A stretch of 46,509 nt of DNA from Novispirillum itersonii subsp. itersonii ATCC 12639 (GCF_000381985.1 NZ_KB907354.1:1-46509), one strand, 5' to 3'. Counted from the first letter of the stretch, positions 24,616-34,243 are shown. The notes: generated by a model not told the origin, from the sequence alone. Numbers and translations are program-made.

Positions 24616-25513
24616 CGCCCATCTGATCGATCTGTCGGCGCTGCCTGCCCCCACGGTGGTGGAACCCCTGTCCTATGAAGAGATCTACAACCGCAACGCC
24701 GCCGCCTACCGTGCGCAGTTCGTCGCGATCCACCCCGGACAGGACTGGGATCCGACCAATGAGGCCGACGCCGCCGTCATCGACATCCAGCAGGTGTCCG
24801 AGGTGGAGCTGCAGATGCGTCAGCGCATCAACGATGCCGCCCGTGCCCTGCTGCTGGCCTATGCGCAGCAGACTGACTTGACCCACCTCGCCGCCAATCA
24901 CGAGGTGGCGCGGCTGGTGGTTGATCCCGGCGATGCCACGGCGGTCCCGCCACGTCCGGCTGTACTCGAATCCGATGACCGGCTGCGGCGGCGGGTGCAG
25001 CTGTCGTGGTCGCGGCTGTCTACGGCCGGACCCCGCCGCAGCTACATTTATCACGCGCTAAGCGCCTCGCCGCTTGTCGCCGATGCCGATGCCGACAGCC
25101 CGGCACCGTGCGAGGTGGTGGTGGTGATCATGTCCACCGCGCCGGACGGCACCGCTGACGCCTCGCTGTTGGACACGGTGCTGGCGGCGCTGTCAGACGA
25201 GGACCGCCGCCCGACATCGGAGGAGCTGACCGTGGTGTCAGCCCAGCCGGTGCCCTACAGCATCGACGCCGATCTGGAAGTCAGCCCCGGCCCTGACCGC
25301 GAGGTGGTCCGCGCTGCCTCAGAGGCGTCCGCCGCCGCCTATGCCACCGCGCAGCGGCGGCTGGGGGAACCGGTGACGCTGGACGGTGTCTATAAAGCCC
25401 TGCGGGTCGCTGGAGTGCGTCGGGTCCGGCTGATCAGCCCTGCCGCCGATATCGACACCGGGTGGACGGAATTTCCGGCCCTCCAGTCGCTGCGGGTGGG
25501 GCTGTTGCCATGA
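24605..25513 (+). CDS. J: P2 gpJ-like baseplate wedge protein
   Basis: A 302-residue baseplate protein J: YEEIYNRNAAAYRAQF, QQTDLTHLAANHEVARLV, DDRLRRRVQLSWSRLSTAGP and the ending VGLLP are family-typical. It forms the baseplate wedge with W and I. Confidence 0.9.
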   Translation: MTDSAHLIDLSALPAPTVVEPLSYEEIYNRNAAAYRAQFVAIHPGQDWDPTNEADAAVIDIQQVSEVELQMRQRINDAARALLLAYAQQTDLTHLAANHEVARLVVDPGDATAVPPRPAVLESDDRLRRRVQLSWSRLSTAGPRRSYIYHALSASPLVADADADSPAPCEVVVVIMSTAPDGTADASLLDTVLAALSDEDRRPTSEELTVVSAQPVPYSIDADLEVSPGPDREVVRAASEASAAAYATAQRRLGEPVTLDGVYKALRVAGVRRVRLISPAADIDTGWTEFPALQSLRVGLLP

Positions 25514-26112
25514 CCACGCTCCTGCCCCCGAACGCCACTCCGTTGCAACTCGCGCTGGAAGCCGCGTCCGCCGCCATCCGCACGGTGCCGGTGCCACTGC
25601 GCACCCTGCACGATCCGCAGACCTGTCCGCTGGCGCTGCTGCCGTGGCTGGCGTGGGCCCGGCAGGTCGATGTGTGGGATCCGGCGTGGCCGGAAGCCCG
25701 GCAGCGGGCGGTGGTGGCAGCTATGCCCGCCATCCACCGCACCCGTGGCACTGTCGGCGCGGTGCGCCGCGCCATGGCCGCCCACGGCTTCCCTTGCACC
25801 TATGTCGGCTGGCGGCAGGCGGGGTTGCCGCGCGGCACCTTCGCCCTGCGGACGGCTGCGGGCGCGGCCTTCGCCCCCTCCGACCTGACCACGCTGCGCC
25901 GGGTGATTGATTCCGCCAAGGCGCTGCGGTCGCACCTCGCCGCGCTGACCCTGACCGAAACTGCCGCCGCCGCGCCCCTGTTTGCCGGTATCAGCGTGCG
26001 GATGGTGCATCACCATGCCGCCGGAATGGCGCTGATCCCGTCCGCCGCCGACCCCGCCGCCACCCCGGACATCTGTGCCGGAGTGCTGACCGTATCCCGC
26101 GTGACCCTGTGA
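25510..26112 (+). CDS. I: P2 gpI-like tail/baseplate protein
   Basis: A 200-residue protein starting MTTLLPPNATPLQLAL. ALLPWLAWARQVDVWDPAWPE, and the following TRGTVGAVRRAM, are characteristic of P2 gpI. It overlaps J by four bases. It links the wedge to the tail fibres. Confidence 0.9.
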   Translation: MTTLLPPNATPLQLALEAASAAIRTVPVPLRTLHDPQTCPLALLPWLAWARQVDVWDPAWPEARQRAVVAAMPAIHRTRGTVGAVRRAMAAHGFPCTYVGWRQAGLPRGTFALRTAAGAAFAPSDLTTLRRVIDSAKALRSHLAALTLTETAAAAPLFAGISVRMVHHHAAGMALIPSAADPAATPDICAGVLTVSRVTL

Positions 26113-26119
26113 GGACCTG

Positions 26120-27535
26120 ATGGCTGAAACTGACCCCTACGGCTGGCGGATGACTCCTGCCGGACTGGCACTGATTGCCAGCGCCATCGCCAGCAATACC
26201 CCGATCGGCATCGCCACGCTGGTGCTGGGCGACGGCGGCGGCACGGTGCCGCCAGCCAGTGCCACCGGCATTGTAAACGAAGTCTGGCGCGGCCCGGTCT
26301 CCACCGTTCGCCGTGCCCCGGATAACCCGCTGCTGGTCGAGGTTCAGGCGGTGGTGCCGGTGACTGCCGGTCCGTTTGTCGTCCGGGAAGCCGCGATCCT
26401 GTCCGCCGATGGCACGCCACTGGCCCTGTGCCGCCGGAGCGACCTGTACAAGGGCGGCCCGGCAGAAACCCACACCATCGACCTGCTGGCCCGCATCGCC
26501 GTGTCCGACGCCGCCGTCATCGACCTGACCGTGGACAGTGGCACCTATGCCACGCTGATGGCGGTCTCTGCCGCGATCAGCGATCACGCCAACGGGCGCA
26601 GCCACCCCGACGCGACGGAGACGGCGAAGGGCTTTACCCGCCTTGCCACAGCTGCCGAGACGGGCAGCGGTCAGCTCGCGACGGTGGCGGTCCATCCTGC
26701 CGGGCTCAAAGCTGCACTGGATGGTCTCGGCCTCGCCGATGTGGCTAAGAGCGGATCTTATAATGCCCTGCAGGATCGTCCTGACCTCAGCGTATACGCA
26801 CTGGCGACAGACAGCATCTATCCACTCGCAGCGGTGCCGTATCCGACTGTCGTAACGCCTGACTGTAGGATCAACATCACGCCCTCCGCCGTGACTGGCA
26901 CAGGCGGCGCCATCAGCGTGCCGGCAGGTGTTGATATAGTCATGGCGCAAGAGGTGCGATCCGGTCACGGTCGGATGGTTACAGCAACCACCTCAGCTTG
27001 GACGAGCCAACCGCTCGATGTGGGGGCAACATACTATCTGCGCGCCCACATCGACGGGGGGGCACTGTTGATCTACGCCCAGCGAGGCGCAGATACCGAT
27101 GCCATCCCGGCCAGCCAGAGGGGGACCCCCAACGCGGCATCCGGCGGCGGGTTTGACACCACCAAGACCGACGTGCTGCTGGCCCGCGTGGTGACCGGTG
27201 CCGCCGGGGGCGTGCCGACCGTCACGCGGCTCTCTAACAGCGACAGGCTGATGGCTCATATGGAGGCGACGGGGCAGGCCACGGGCTACATCCCGGAAGC
27301 TATCGCTTACACGTACACGGTTAATTTTACCTACAACTGGGCTCGCACGCCAGTCGTTGCCAGCGAGTTTGGCTGGCTCTCGGGGGTAGACGCATACATG
27401 CAGGGGGGGGTGCGGCGGCTGACCAGATCGGTGAGCCGTTACGGTGCCAGCCTGACGTACCACGGCGATTGGTACAGCTCGCTAGGATCCGGGACGCAGA
27501 CCCACTGCGGCGCGACCATAGATGTCTCGGCTTGA
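26120..27535 (+). CDS. H: P2 gpH-like tail fibre protein
   Basis: A 471-residue tail fibre. The N-terminal 160 residues carry the conserved baseplate-attachment domain (DPYGWRMTPAGLALIASAIA, then IATLVLGDGGG and RGPVSTVRRAPDNPLLVEV). A coiled region and HPDATETAKGFTRLATAAE follow, then a divergent receptor-binding C-terminus. The C-terminal third has different base composition and codon use by eye, with runs such as GGGGGGG, as expected for a host-range region exchanged by recombination. It determines which host the virion adsorbs to. Confidence 0.85.
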   Translation: MAETDPYGWRMTPAGLALIASAIASNTPIGIATLVLGDGGGTVPPASATGIVNEVWRGPVSTVRRAPDNPLLVEVQAVVPVTAGPFVVREAAILSADGTPLALCRRSDLYKGGPAETHTIDLLARIAVSDAAVIDLTVDSGTYATLMAVSAAISDHANGRSHPDATETAKGFTRLATAAETGSGQLATVAVHPAGLKAALDGLGLADVAKSGSYNALQDRPDLSVYALATDSIYPLAAVPYPTVVTPDCRINITPSAVTGTGGAISVPAGVDIVMAQEVRSGHGRMVTATTSAWTSQPLDVGATYYLRAHIDGGALLIYAQRGADTDAIPASQRGTPNAASGGGFDTTKTDVLLARVVTGAAGGVPTVTRLSNSDRLMAHMEATGQATGYIPEAIAYTYTVNFTYNWARTPVVASEFGWLSGVDAYMQGGVRRLTRSVSRYGASLTYHGDWYSSLGSGTQTHCGATIDVSA

Positions 27536-27549
27536 TAGGAGGAGGCCAT

Positions 27550-27903
27550 ATGTACGCGACTTTTGACGACGCCGGGCGATGTCAGGTTAAGGGATCAGGC
27601 ATCGGGGTGGTCGGCATCCCGCTGCCGCCAGACCTATGGGATATCCCATGCCATGAGCTGTATCTCGACGCCTTTGGTAGCGTCACCCGTCGGGTGACGC
27701 CTGCGCCTGCCACGGTCCGCAGCCGGGCGGCCGAGATTGCCGCACGGCTGACCGCGATTGACGCCTCCAGCTCTCGCCCCTTGCGGGCGATCATCACCAA
27801 CGCAGCAACGCAGGCCGACCACGACCGGCTGGCAGCGCTGGAGGCCGAGGCCGCCAGCCTGCGGGCCGAGCTGGCTGCGCTGGCCACCATCCCCACCCCC
27901 TGA
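27550..27903 (+). CDS. Probable tail fibre assembly/chaperone-like protein
   Basis: A 117-residue protein that directly follows the fibre, where P2 has gpG. A strong AGGAGG site precedes its start. The N-terminal half (MYATFDDAGRCQVKG, IPLPPDLWDIPCHELYLD) looks like a short fibre-associated domain. The C-terminal half is helical and coiled-coil-like. Sequence similarity to gpG is not obvious; the role is inferred from position. Confidence 0.6.
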   Translation: MYATFDDAGRCQVKGSGIGVVGIPLPPDLWDIPCHELYLDAFGSVTRRVTPAPATVRSRAAEIAARLTAIDASSSRPLRAIITNAATQADHDRLAALEAEAASLRAELAALATIPTP

Positions 27904-27925
27904 ATCCCCCACAGGAGCCTGATCT

Positions 27926-29122
27926 ATGGCCGATGATTATCTGCACGGTGTACGATCTAAAATCGTTAATACCGGTCTGCGTCCGATCCGCACCATCCCC
28001 ACCGCAATCATCGGTCTGGCTGCGACTGCCGAAGATGCGGATCCCACTGTCTTCCCGGCTGATGAGGCGGTGCTGATCACCGATGTCTCGCGTGCTATCA
28101 GTAAGGCCGGGAACACCGGCACCTTGCCGCTTGCTCTCGATGGGATCAAGGACCACGGCGACGCCGTAGTCGTGGTCGTCCGTGTCCCCGAGGGGGACAC
28201 GGAGGAAGAAACGGTGGCCAATACCATCGGCACCACTCTGCCCAGCGGCAAACGGACCGGGCTGCAGGCTCTCTATACGGCGGAAAGTAAGCTGCTGGTC
28301 CAGCCACGGATCCTCGGAGCGCCGGGCCTTGATCGTCTGCCGGTGGCGGTGGAACTCGCCTCGCTGGCCCATCAGATGAACGGGTTTACCTACGTCTCGG
28401 CATGTGGCTGCCAGACGATGGAAGAGGCTGCCCTGTACCGCCAGAACTTCGGCGCAAAGGAAATGATGCTGATCTGGCCCGACGGTGTCGGGCAGGACCC
28501 GACCCTGAACCGCCCCGGGGTCATCCCCGCGACGGCACGGGCACTTGGCCTTCGCGCCAAAATCGATCATGAACAGGGGTGGCATAAATCCATATCTAAC
28601 GTCACGATCGACGGTCTGACGGGTATCAGCCAGCCGGTCTCATGGCTGCGCGGCAAGGAAACCTCGGACGCGCATTATCTCAACAGCCGGGGCGTCACGA
28701 CGCTTATCCAGAACAAGGGATACAAGTTCTGGGGCAACGAAACCTGCAGCGATGACCCGCTGTGGATGTTTGAGGTTTACGTCAGGACCAGCCAGATCCT
28801 CGCTGACACCATTACCGACTGGATGATCTGGGCTGCCGATCAGCCCCTCTCTCCCCTGCTCGCGAAGGATGTGGTCGACAGCATCGACGCCAAGCTGCGG
28901 GACTGGGTCACCGCCGGATACATCGTCAAGGGCCGCGTCTGGTTTGATCCACGCGAAAACTCCGAGGCCAATCTTTATCGCGGGCAAGTCGCCTTCCATC
29001 TGGACTACTGCCCGATCCCCCCTGCGCAGGGGATCACGCTGATCCAAGAGGTTAATACCAGCTATATGGCTGACCTCAGCGCGGGGATCGTCCGCGCCAC
29101 CTCTACCCGCTACAGCGCTTAA
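27926..29122 (+). CDS. FI: P2 gpFI-like tail sheath protein
   Basis: A 398-residue contractile sheath protein, matching P2 FI in length (396). Characteristic regions are YLHGVRSKIVNTGLRPI, RILGAPGLDRLPVAVEL, YLNSRGVTTLIQNKGYKFWG and ENSEANLYRGQVAFHLDYCP. Sheath contraction drives the tube through the envelope. Confidence 0.93.
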   Translation: MADDYLHGVRSKIVNTGLRPIRTIPTAIIGLAATAEDADPTVFPADEAVLITDVSRAISKAGNTGTLPLALDGIKDHGDAVVVVVRVPEGDTEEETVANTIGTTLPSGKRTGLQALYTAESKLLVQPRILGAPGLDRLPVAVELASLAHQMNGFTYVSACGCQTMEEAALYRQNFGAKEMMLIWPDGVGQDPTLNRPGVIPATARALGLRAKIDHEQGWHKSISNVTIDGLTGISQPVSWLRGKETSDAHYLNSRGVTTLIQNKGYKFWGNETCSDDPLWMFEVYVRTSQILADTITDWMIWAADQPLSPLLAKDVVDSIDAKLRDWVTAGYIVKGRVWFDPRENSEANLYRGQVAFHLDYCPIPPAQGITLIQEVNTSYMADLSAGIVRATSTRYSA

Positions 29123-29141
29123 TGTCTCAGGAGCATTCCCC

Positions 29142-29648
29142 ATGGGCTACCCCCGTACCTTGCAAAACTTTAATGTGTTCCTTGACGGCGGCTCCCTCGC
29201 GGGGGTCGCCAAGGAAGTCACCCTGCCCAAGCTGACCGTCAAAACCATCGATCACATCGCGGCGGGCATGTCAGCCCCGGTGGCGCTGCCGGTCGGCTCG
29301 TTCGAGGCGCTGACCCTGTCGATGACGGTCGCCGAGGCCACCAAGCAGATGCTGACCGGCATCGGCACCGTGATGCCGGTCCGGTTCGTGGGTGCGCTCC
29401 TTGACGGGTCTGCCAGCCTTGGCGCGCTGGAGGTCTACGTGCGCGGCCCGCTGACCGAGGCTGACATGGGCACGGCCAAGCGCGAGGCCGGTCTGGACAC
29501 CAAGCTGGACATGAAGGGCCTGCATTACTACCGCCTGTCGCTGGATTCCGAGGTTCTGGTTGAGATCGACGCCTTTGGCAGCGCCACCATCGGCAGCAGC
29601 ACGCTGGGGCGTGACCTGCTGCGCATGGTCGGCATCAACATCTCCTGA
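29142..29648 (+). CDS. FII: P2 gpFII-like tail tube protein
   Basis: A 168-residue major tail tube protein (P2: 172). It begins MGYPRTLQNFNVFLDGGS, with LPKLTVKTIDHIAAGMSAPV and a C-terminal KGLHYYRLSLDSEVLVEID. Hexamer rings of it stack under the sheath. Confidence 0.93.
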   Translation: MGYPRTLQNFNVFLDGGSLAGVAKEVTLPKLTVKTIDHIAAGMSAPVALPVGSFEALTLSMTVAEATKQMLTGIGTVMPVRFVGALLDGSASLGALEVYVRGPLTEADMGTAKREAGLDTKLDMKGLHYYRLSLDSEVLVEIDAFGSATIGSSTLGRDLLRMVGINIS

Positions 29649-29674
29649 CACATCCCCCAGCCGGAGCAACCATC

Positions 29675-29989
29675 ATGACCGTCCCCGCTGACATCACCAC
29701 CGTGACGCTGCATGACCCGATTCCCTACGGGTCCGGCACGCTGGCGGAGCTTAAAATCCGCCGGCCAACCACCGGCGACCTGCGCGGCGTGAAGACCGTA
29801 CTGATGCAGGATGCTGATTTTGGCATCCTGCAGGACATCCTGCCCCGTATCAGCATGCAGCCGCTGACGGCGCAGCATGTGGCCAGCATCAGCCTGCCGG
29901 ACGGGCTGGAGCTTATGGCGGTGATCGCCGGTTTTTTCGCCCGGCGGCGGGCGGATACCCAGTCCCCGCAGACATTGACCGCGCACTGA
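29675..29989 (+). CDS. E: P2 gpE-like tail assembly chaperone
   Basis: A 104-residue tail assembly chaperone: VTLHDPIPYGSGTLAELKIR, then RRPTTGDLRGVKTV. Near its 3' end is the slippery heptamer T-TTT-TTC (29932-29938) in the correct zero-frame register, so a fraction of ribosomes can shift into the -1 frame and make the longer E+E' product listed separately. Confidence 0.88.
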   Translation: MTVPADITTVTLHDPIPYGSGTLAELKIRRPTTGDLRGVKTVLMQDADFGILQDILPRISMQPLTAQHVASISLPDGLELMAVIAGFFARRRADTQSPQTLTAH

Positions 29990-30120
29990 TCGTCATTCTG
30001 GCTGTCCTCCCCGGTGCCCTGCGCATCGGGGAGATCGCCACCCTCCCCCTTGATGATCTGGCTTATGCCTACCACCTCGCGGCGCTGACGCTGGAAGAGC
30101 GGGCAGCCGCAGAAGGATAG
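29675..30120 (+). CDS. E+E' -1 frameshift tail assembly chaperone
   Basis: A -1 shift at TTTTTTC (29932-29938) replaces the last residues of E and extends the frame to the TAG at 30,118-30,120. The added part includes DIDRALIVILAVLPGALRIG and ends TLEERAAAEG, with the composition of a genuine protein. P2, and in parallel lambda (G/GT), use the same device to set the ratio of two chaperones that bind the tape measure. The tape measure gene follows seven bases later. Confidence 0.8.
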
Positions 30121-30126
30121 CCCATC

Positions 30127-32619
30127 ATGTCTGACATGAAATTCCGGGTGCTTTTTGAGGGCATCGACCGCATCACCGCCCCCTTTCGGCAGGCACGGAC
30201 CGAAACCAACGCCCTGAAAGACAGTCTGAAAGCAGGGGCGGACGGGCTGAAGCGGCTGGCGGATCACGGTAAATCCCTCGACCAGCTGGAAAAGCTGACG
30301 GGGATCAAGCGGGCGGCGCAGGAAAACGCGGCCGCCCTGCGGGAGGATCTCGCCCTGATGCAGGCCGGGCAGTCGACGGTGGCCGAAAGCCGCCGTCGAC
30401 TGGAGGAACGCCGCCAGACCCTGCTGGCGGAGCGCGATGCCACCAAACGCGGGAGCGAAGAGTATAAGCAGGCGCAGGCGGCGCTGAACGCCCTGACCGC
30501 CGAACTGCGGCAGGCGAACCGGGATTACAAAGAGTATGAGACCGCCATCAGCCGTGCCAGCCGGGAAAGCCAGCAGGCGGAGGCCAAGATCGCCTCTGCT
30601 GCCACCAAGATGGGCCAGCTGCGCGACCGGCTGAAGGAGGCCGGTCTATCCACCGCCTCTCTCGCCGACGCGCAGGCGGAGCTGAAGGCCCGCACCGCAG
30701 CTGTCACCGCCACGTTCGACAAAAATTCCGCCGCCATGGCGAAGATGGAAGAGCGCACCAAGCGGCTGGCCGCCGCGCGGGAAAACCTCGACCGTCGGCT
30801 GAACCGCGCCACCGGGCTGGCAGCCAGCGGCATGTCCGGCGTTGCCACCGGGCGGCAGGGCCTGACCGCGCTGGATGAGTTCACGGGCGACGCCAAAGAG
30901 GCAGAACACACCCGCGCCGCCTTCGCCCTGACCGCCGGGATCGACGCCACAAAGCTGGAAGAGGTCCGGCAGCGGGTGAAAGCGCTGGCAGCGGAAACCA
31001 ATCAGGACGCCACAGACCTGCAGGACGCCCTTGGCGTTCTGGTCGGGAAAGGCATGGAACCCGATGCCGCGCTGGAGGCACTGCGGGCCATGGGCTTCGC
31101 CGCCACCGGCGCCGGAGCCGACATCCGCGACATGGCGGCGCTGACGTTTTCGTTTATGGACAACCTGAAAATTGCGCCGGCCGAAATCGGCAAGGCGATC
31201 GACATCGCCACCAAATCCGGCGACCTCGGCGGGTTTGAACTGAAGGACATGGCGAAGACGTTCCCGATGCTGACCGCATCGGCGCAGGCGATGGGGCTGA
31301 CCGGCAGCCGCGCCATCGGCACCCTGACCGCCGCCCTGCAGGTGGCGATGAAGGGGGCGTCCTCCACCGACGAAGCCGCCAACAATATGGCGAATTTCCT
31401 CGCCAAAATCACCGCGCCGGAGACGGTGAAACGGTTCGACGAATTTGGGATCGACATCAAGAAAGCGATGACCGAGGCGGTCGGCAAGGGCGAAAACCCG
31501 TTCGACGTCATGCTGAAAAACATCGGCAAAGCGGTGGGTGCGGATCTGGAAAAGGAGATGGACGAGGCCGTCAAGTCCGGCCTGAATCCCGAGCAGGCGG
31601 CGCAGGCCCTGGGCGAACGCTTCAACCTCGGCAACCTGTTTGGCGACATGCAGGTCCTGAACGCGCTCGGACCGCTGCTGGCTAACATGGGGGAATTCCG
31701 GCGCATCCGCGACGAGGCAATGGGTGCCGAAGGCACCGTCAACGCCAAATTCGCGGCCATGATGCAGACCTCTCAGGAAATTGAAAAATCCTCCTCGATC
31801 GCATGGAAAAACCTGAAGGAAACGCTGGGGACCGGCCTGCTGCCGATCCTGAATCAGGGGATGGCGGCGCTGCGGGACCTGATGGTCAGGGTCACCGAAT
31901 GGGCCGGGAAGAACCCCGAAACCGCCCGCACCATCCTGCTGGTGGCCGGGGGGCTGGCGGCGGTGATCGCCGTCGGCGGGGCGCTGGCAGTGGCGCTGGC
32001 CGGGCTGGTGGCTCCGATTGCAGCCGTCCAGTTCGCGATGGGTGTGCTGAACGTCATCATGGCGGCGAACCCGCTGGGGCTGATCGTGCTGGCGGTGGCG
32101 GCGGTGATCGCGGCGCTGGCGCTGATGGTCATCTATTGGGATGATGTTAAGGTCGTGGTGCTGGCGGTCTGGGAATATATCAAGACGGCCCTGTCCTTCA
32201 GCCCGCTGGGGCTGATCGCAGCGGCGTGGGGGCCGGTGGTCGACTATTTCAAGGGCGACATCGGCAGTATCGGCGAGCTGGTCGAGGCGGTGTTCGGAAA
32301 ACTGTGGGAGCGGATTAAATCCTTCTGGGGGGCGCTGAAGGACCTGAAATCCGCCGTCACCGGCCTGTTCAGCAGCGATGCCGCGCCGACGGAACTGAAC
32401 CTGCCGGATCCTCCGCCACTGGCGGCGGTGCCCTCCGGCCAGTCGCTGGCTGCCGTCGCCGGGGGTTCCACCACCACGACCACCAACACCATCACCGTTA
32501 ACGCCGCACCCGGCATGGATGAAAAGCAGGTCGGGGAAGAGGTGGCACGGCAACTGCGGGAGAAAGAGGCCCGCGACCGCGCCAAAACCCGCACCGACTA
32601 TTCCGACCGCGATCTGTAG
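30127..32619 (+). CDS. T: P2 gpT-like tape measure protein
   Basis: An 830-residue tape measure (P2: 815). Residues 20-220 are coiled-coil. A tail tape-measure core domain lies at about 240-460 (TGDAKEAEHTRAAFALTAG, then DATDLQDALGVLVGKGM). A hydrophobic region (about 600-700) includes VAGGLAAVIAVGGALAVALAG, and a charged C-terminus ends in REKEARDRAKTRTDYSDRD. It sets tail length and probably inserts into the host inner membrane at injection. Confidence 0.92.
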   Translation: MSDMKFRVLFEGIDRITAPFRQARTETNALKDSLKAGADGLKRLADHGKSLDQLEKLTGIKRAAQENAAALREDLALMQAGQSTVAESRRRLEERRQTLLAERDATKRGSEEYKQAQAALNALTAELRQANRDYKEYETAISRASRESQQAEAKIASAATKMGQLRDRLKEAGLSTASLADAQAELKARTAAVTATFDKNSAAMAKMEERTKRLAAARENLDRRLNRATGLAASGMSGVATGRQGLTALDEFTGDAKEAEHTRAAFALTAGIDATKLEEVRQRVKALAAETNQDATDLQDALGVLVGKGMEPDAALEALRAMGFAATGAGADIRDMAALTFSFMDNLKIAPAEIGKAIDIATKSGDLGGFELKDMAKTFPMLTASAQAMGLTGSRAIGTLTAALQVAMKGASSTDEAANNMANFLAKITAPETVKRFDEFGIDIKKAMTEAVGKGENPFDVMLKNIGKAVGADLEKEMDEAVKSGLNPEQAAQALGERFNLGNLFGDMQVLNALGPLLANMGEFRRIRDEAMGAEGTVNAKFAAMMQTSQEIEKSSSIAWKNLKETLGTGLLPILNQGMAALRDLMVRVTEWAGKNPETARTILLVAGGLAAVIAVGGALAVALAGLVAPIAAVQFAMGVLNVIMAANPLGLIVLAVAAVIAALALMVIYWDDVKVVVLAVWEYIKTALSFSPLGLIAAAWGPVVDYFKGDIGSIGELVEAVFGKLWERIKSFWGALKDLKSAVTGLFSSDAAPTELNLPDPPPLAAVPSGQSLAAVAGGSTTTTTNTITVNAAPGMDEKQVGEEVARQLREKEARDRAKTRTDYSDRDL

Positions 32620-32628
32620 GGCGCAACA

Positions 32629-33072
32629 ATGGCAGACAGCACCGTTTCCACCCAATTTGCCAGCCTCGGGCTGTTCGTGTTCAGCCCGCTGACCGTGCCG
32701 GTGCAAGGGGTCAGCCGCACCACCAGCCACCGCATCGACGGGCGCGGGCGGGCCGGTGGGCCGATGGCCTATCAGTCCGCCGGGCCGGGCGATGACAAGC
32801 GCACCATCAACGGGGCGCTGATTCCCCCGTGGACCGGCCCTGCTGCCTCGCTGGACCGGCTGCGGGCGATGATGGCCACCGGCAAAGCGTGGATCCTGAC
32901 CACCGGCAGCGGCAGGCCGGATGGCTGGTGGTACATCGATCAGATTCAGGAAACGCAGACCGACTGGGTCGGGCCCGGCGTGGTGGCGGCGCTGACGTTC
33001 ACCCTCAGCCTGACGCGGGAGCCTGACGAGGTTCCGGAAAATCTGGGCGACCTGCGGGAGAGCAAGCCGTGA
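32629..33072 (+). CDS. U: P2 gpU-like tail protein
   Basis: A 147-residue phage tail protein: SLGLFVFSPLTVPVQGVSRT, then the SHRIDGRGRAGGPMAYQSAG region and ARGTGRPDGWW-like TTGSGRPDGWWYIDQIQETQ. P2 gpU is a tail terminator/assembly factor. It overlaps D by four bases. Confidence 0.88.
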   Translation: MADSTVSTQFASLGLFVFSPLTVPVQGVSRTTSHRIDGRGRAGGPMAYQSAGPGDDKRTINGALIPPWTGPAASLDRLRAMMATGKAWILTTGSGRPDGWWYIDQIQETQTDWVGPGVVAALTFTLSLTREPDEVPENLGDLRESKP

Positions 33073-34043
33073 CCCCGGATTTCCGGCTGATCGCCGACGC
33101 CGCCGACATCACCGCTGCCCTGCGCAGCCAGCTGCTGCAACTGCGCCTGACGGACAAACGCGGTATGGAGGCAGACGAGCTGGAGATCACCCTCAACGCG
33201 CCCCCCACACTGGCGCTGCCGCCCAAGGGCGCGCGGCTGGAGGTGGCACTGGGGTGGCGAGGGCGCGGGCTGATCGATAAAGGGGTCTTCGTCGCAGACC
33301 CGCCACGGTTCCGGGGACCCCCGGACGAAATCATCATCACCGCCAAGGCCGCTGACTTTGGCAGCCCTCTCCGGGAAAACCGCAGTGCCGCCTACCATGG
33401 GCAGACGCTCGGGGTAATCCTTGGCACGGTTGCCGAGCGCCACGGGCTGTCATCTGTGATCGAGGGCGGACTGGCTGCCATGGCCATCGATCATCTGGAC
33501 CAGACCAATGAGAGCGACATCAACCTTATCCGTCGCCTCGGCGATCAGTACGACGCCATAGCAACGATCAAGGAGGAGCGGCTGCTGTTTGTGCCTGCCG
33601 GGAAGGGCATCACGGCCAGCGGTGCCCCGCTGCCGGTGGCCGTGATAGACCGCCGCGACACCGACCGCTATGAGTTCGGTCCCGCCAGCGGTGACAGCGA
33701 TGTCACCGGGGTCAAGGCCAAGTGGCGGGCTCTGGGGCCGGGGAAAACCAAGGACGAGCTGGCTGGCAAGGACGGCAACACCCGCACCCTGAAACGCACC
33801 TATCCGACGCAGGCCGAAGCCCGCGCCGCCGCCGAGGCGGCATGGGCCAAGACGCAGCGCGGAGCCTACGAACTGTCGCTGTCGCTGGTGCATGGGCGGC
33901 CAGACCTGATCGCTGGCCAGCCTGTGACCGTGACAGGCTGGCGGAGCGAAATCACCGGACGCGACTGGGTGGCGAAGGACATCACTCACACCCTGACCAA
34001 CAGCCGGTTCACCACCGAAGTGCCGTGCGAGGAGAGGGTATAA
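33069..34043 (+). CDS. D: P2 gpD-like baseplate hub protein
   Basis: A 324-residue late control/hub protein: DKRGMEADELEITLNAPP, then APPTLALPPKGARLEVALGW, YHGQTLGVILGTVAERHGL and KRTYPTQAEARAAAEAAW. It forms the base of the spike complex (T4 gp27-like). It is the last gene of the rightward V-to-D late operon, and the accessory module begins directly after it. Confidence 0.9.
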   Translation: MTPDFRLIADAADITAALRSQLLQLRLTDKRGMEADELEITLNAPPTLALPPKGARLEVALGWRGRGLIDKGVFVADPPRFRGPPDEIIITAKAADFGSPLRENRSAAYHGQTLGVILGTVAERHGLSSVIEGGLAAMAIDHLDQTNESDINLIRRLGDQYDAIATIKEERLLFVPAGKGITASGAPLPVAVIDRRDTDRYEFGPASGDSDVTGVKAKWRALGPGKTKDELAGKDGNTRTLKRTYPTQAEARAAAEAAWAKTQRGAYELSLSLVHGRPDLIAGQPVTVTGWRSEITGRDWVAKDITHTLTNSRFTTEVPCEERV

Positions 34044-34056
34044 GGTGGCATAAAAA

Positions 34057-34105
34057 ACCTACAAAGGAGGTTATTTTCCCCTTGCGGAAAACCTACTTTG
34101 TAGGT
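34057..34105 (+). other. Long hairpin after gene D
   Basis: ACCTACAAAG (34057-34066) and CTTTGTAGGT (34096-34105) pair perfectly. Inside, AGGTT-A-TTTTCC pairs with GGAAAACCT, giving nearly continuous pairing around a CCTTGC-type loop. No T-run follows. It could be an RNA-stabilising end for the late mRNA, a processing site or a regulatory leader for the small genes downstream. Confidence 0.6.
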
Positions 34106-34166
34106 AAATTCTCTCTTGTGGTCAGGGGCCGGAAGGGCCGGTCCCCCGCCACAGAGGAGAGTGAAG

Positions 34167-34238
34167 ATGCTGAAACACTTCAAGCTCCACTTCGTACTCT
34201 TCGGGATGCAAGTCCTGATCGAGATCAAACCGAAGTGA
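34167..34238 (+). CDS. Possible 23-residue hydrophobic peptide
   Basis: A short frame MLKHFKLHFVLFGMQVLIEI plus PK, preceded by a good GAGGAGAG site six bases before the ATG. It is hydrophobic with basic ends. Hairpins flank it on both sides (34057-34105 and 34244-34269). It could be a leader peptide or a small membrane-acting peptide. Coding is plausible but unproven. Confidence 0.35.
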   Translation: MLKHFKLHFVLFGMQVLIEIKPK

Positions 34239-34243
34239 GATAC

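Noticed and set aside
30646-32730. A 694-codon minus-strand frame across the tape measure gene
   Set aside because: His/Gln/Arg/Gly-rich shadow opposite a certain P2-type gene.
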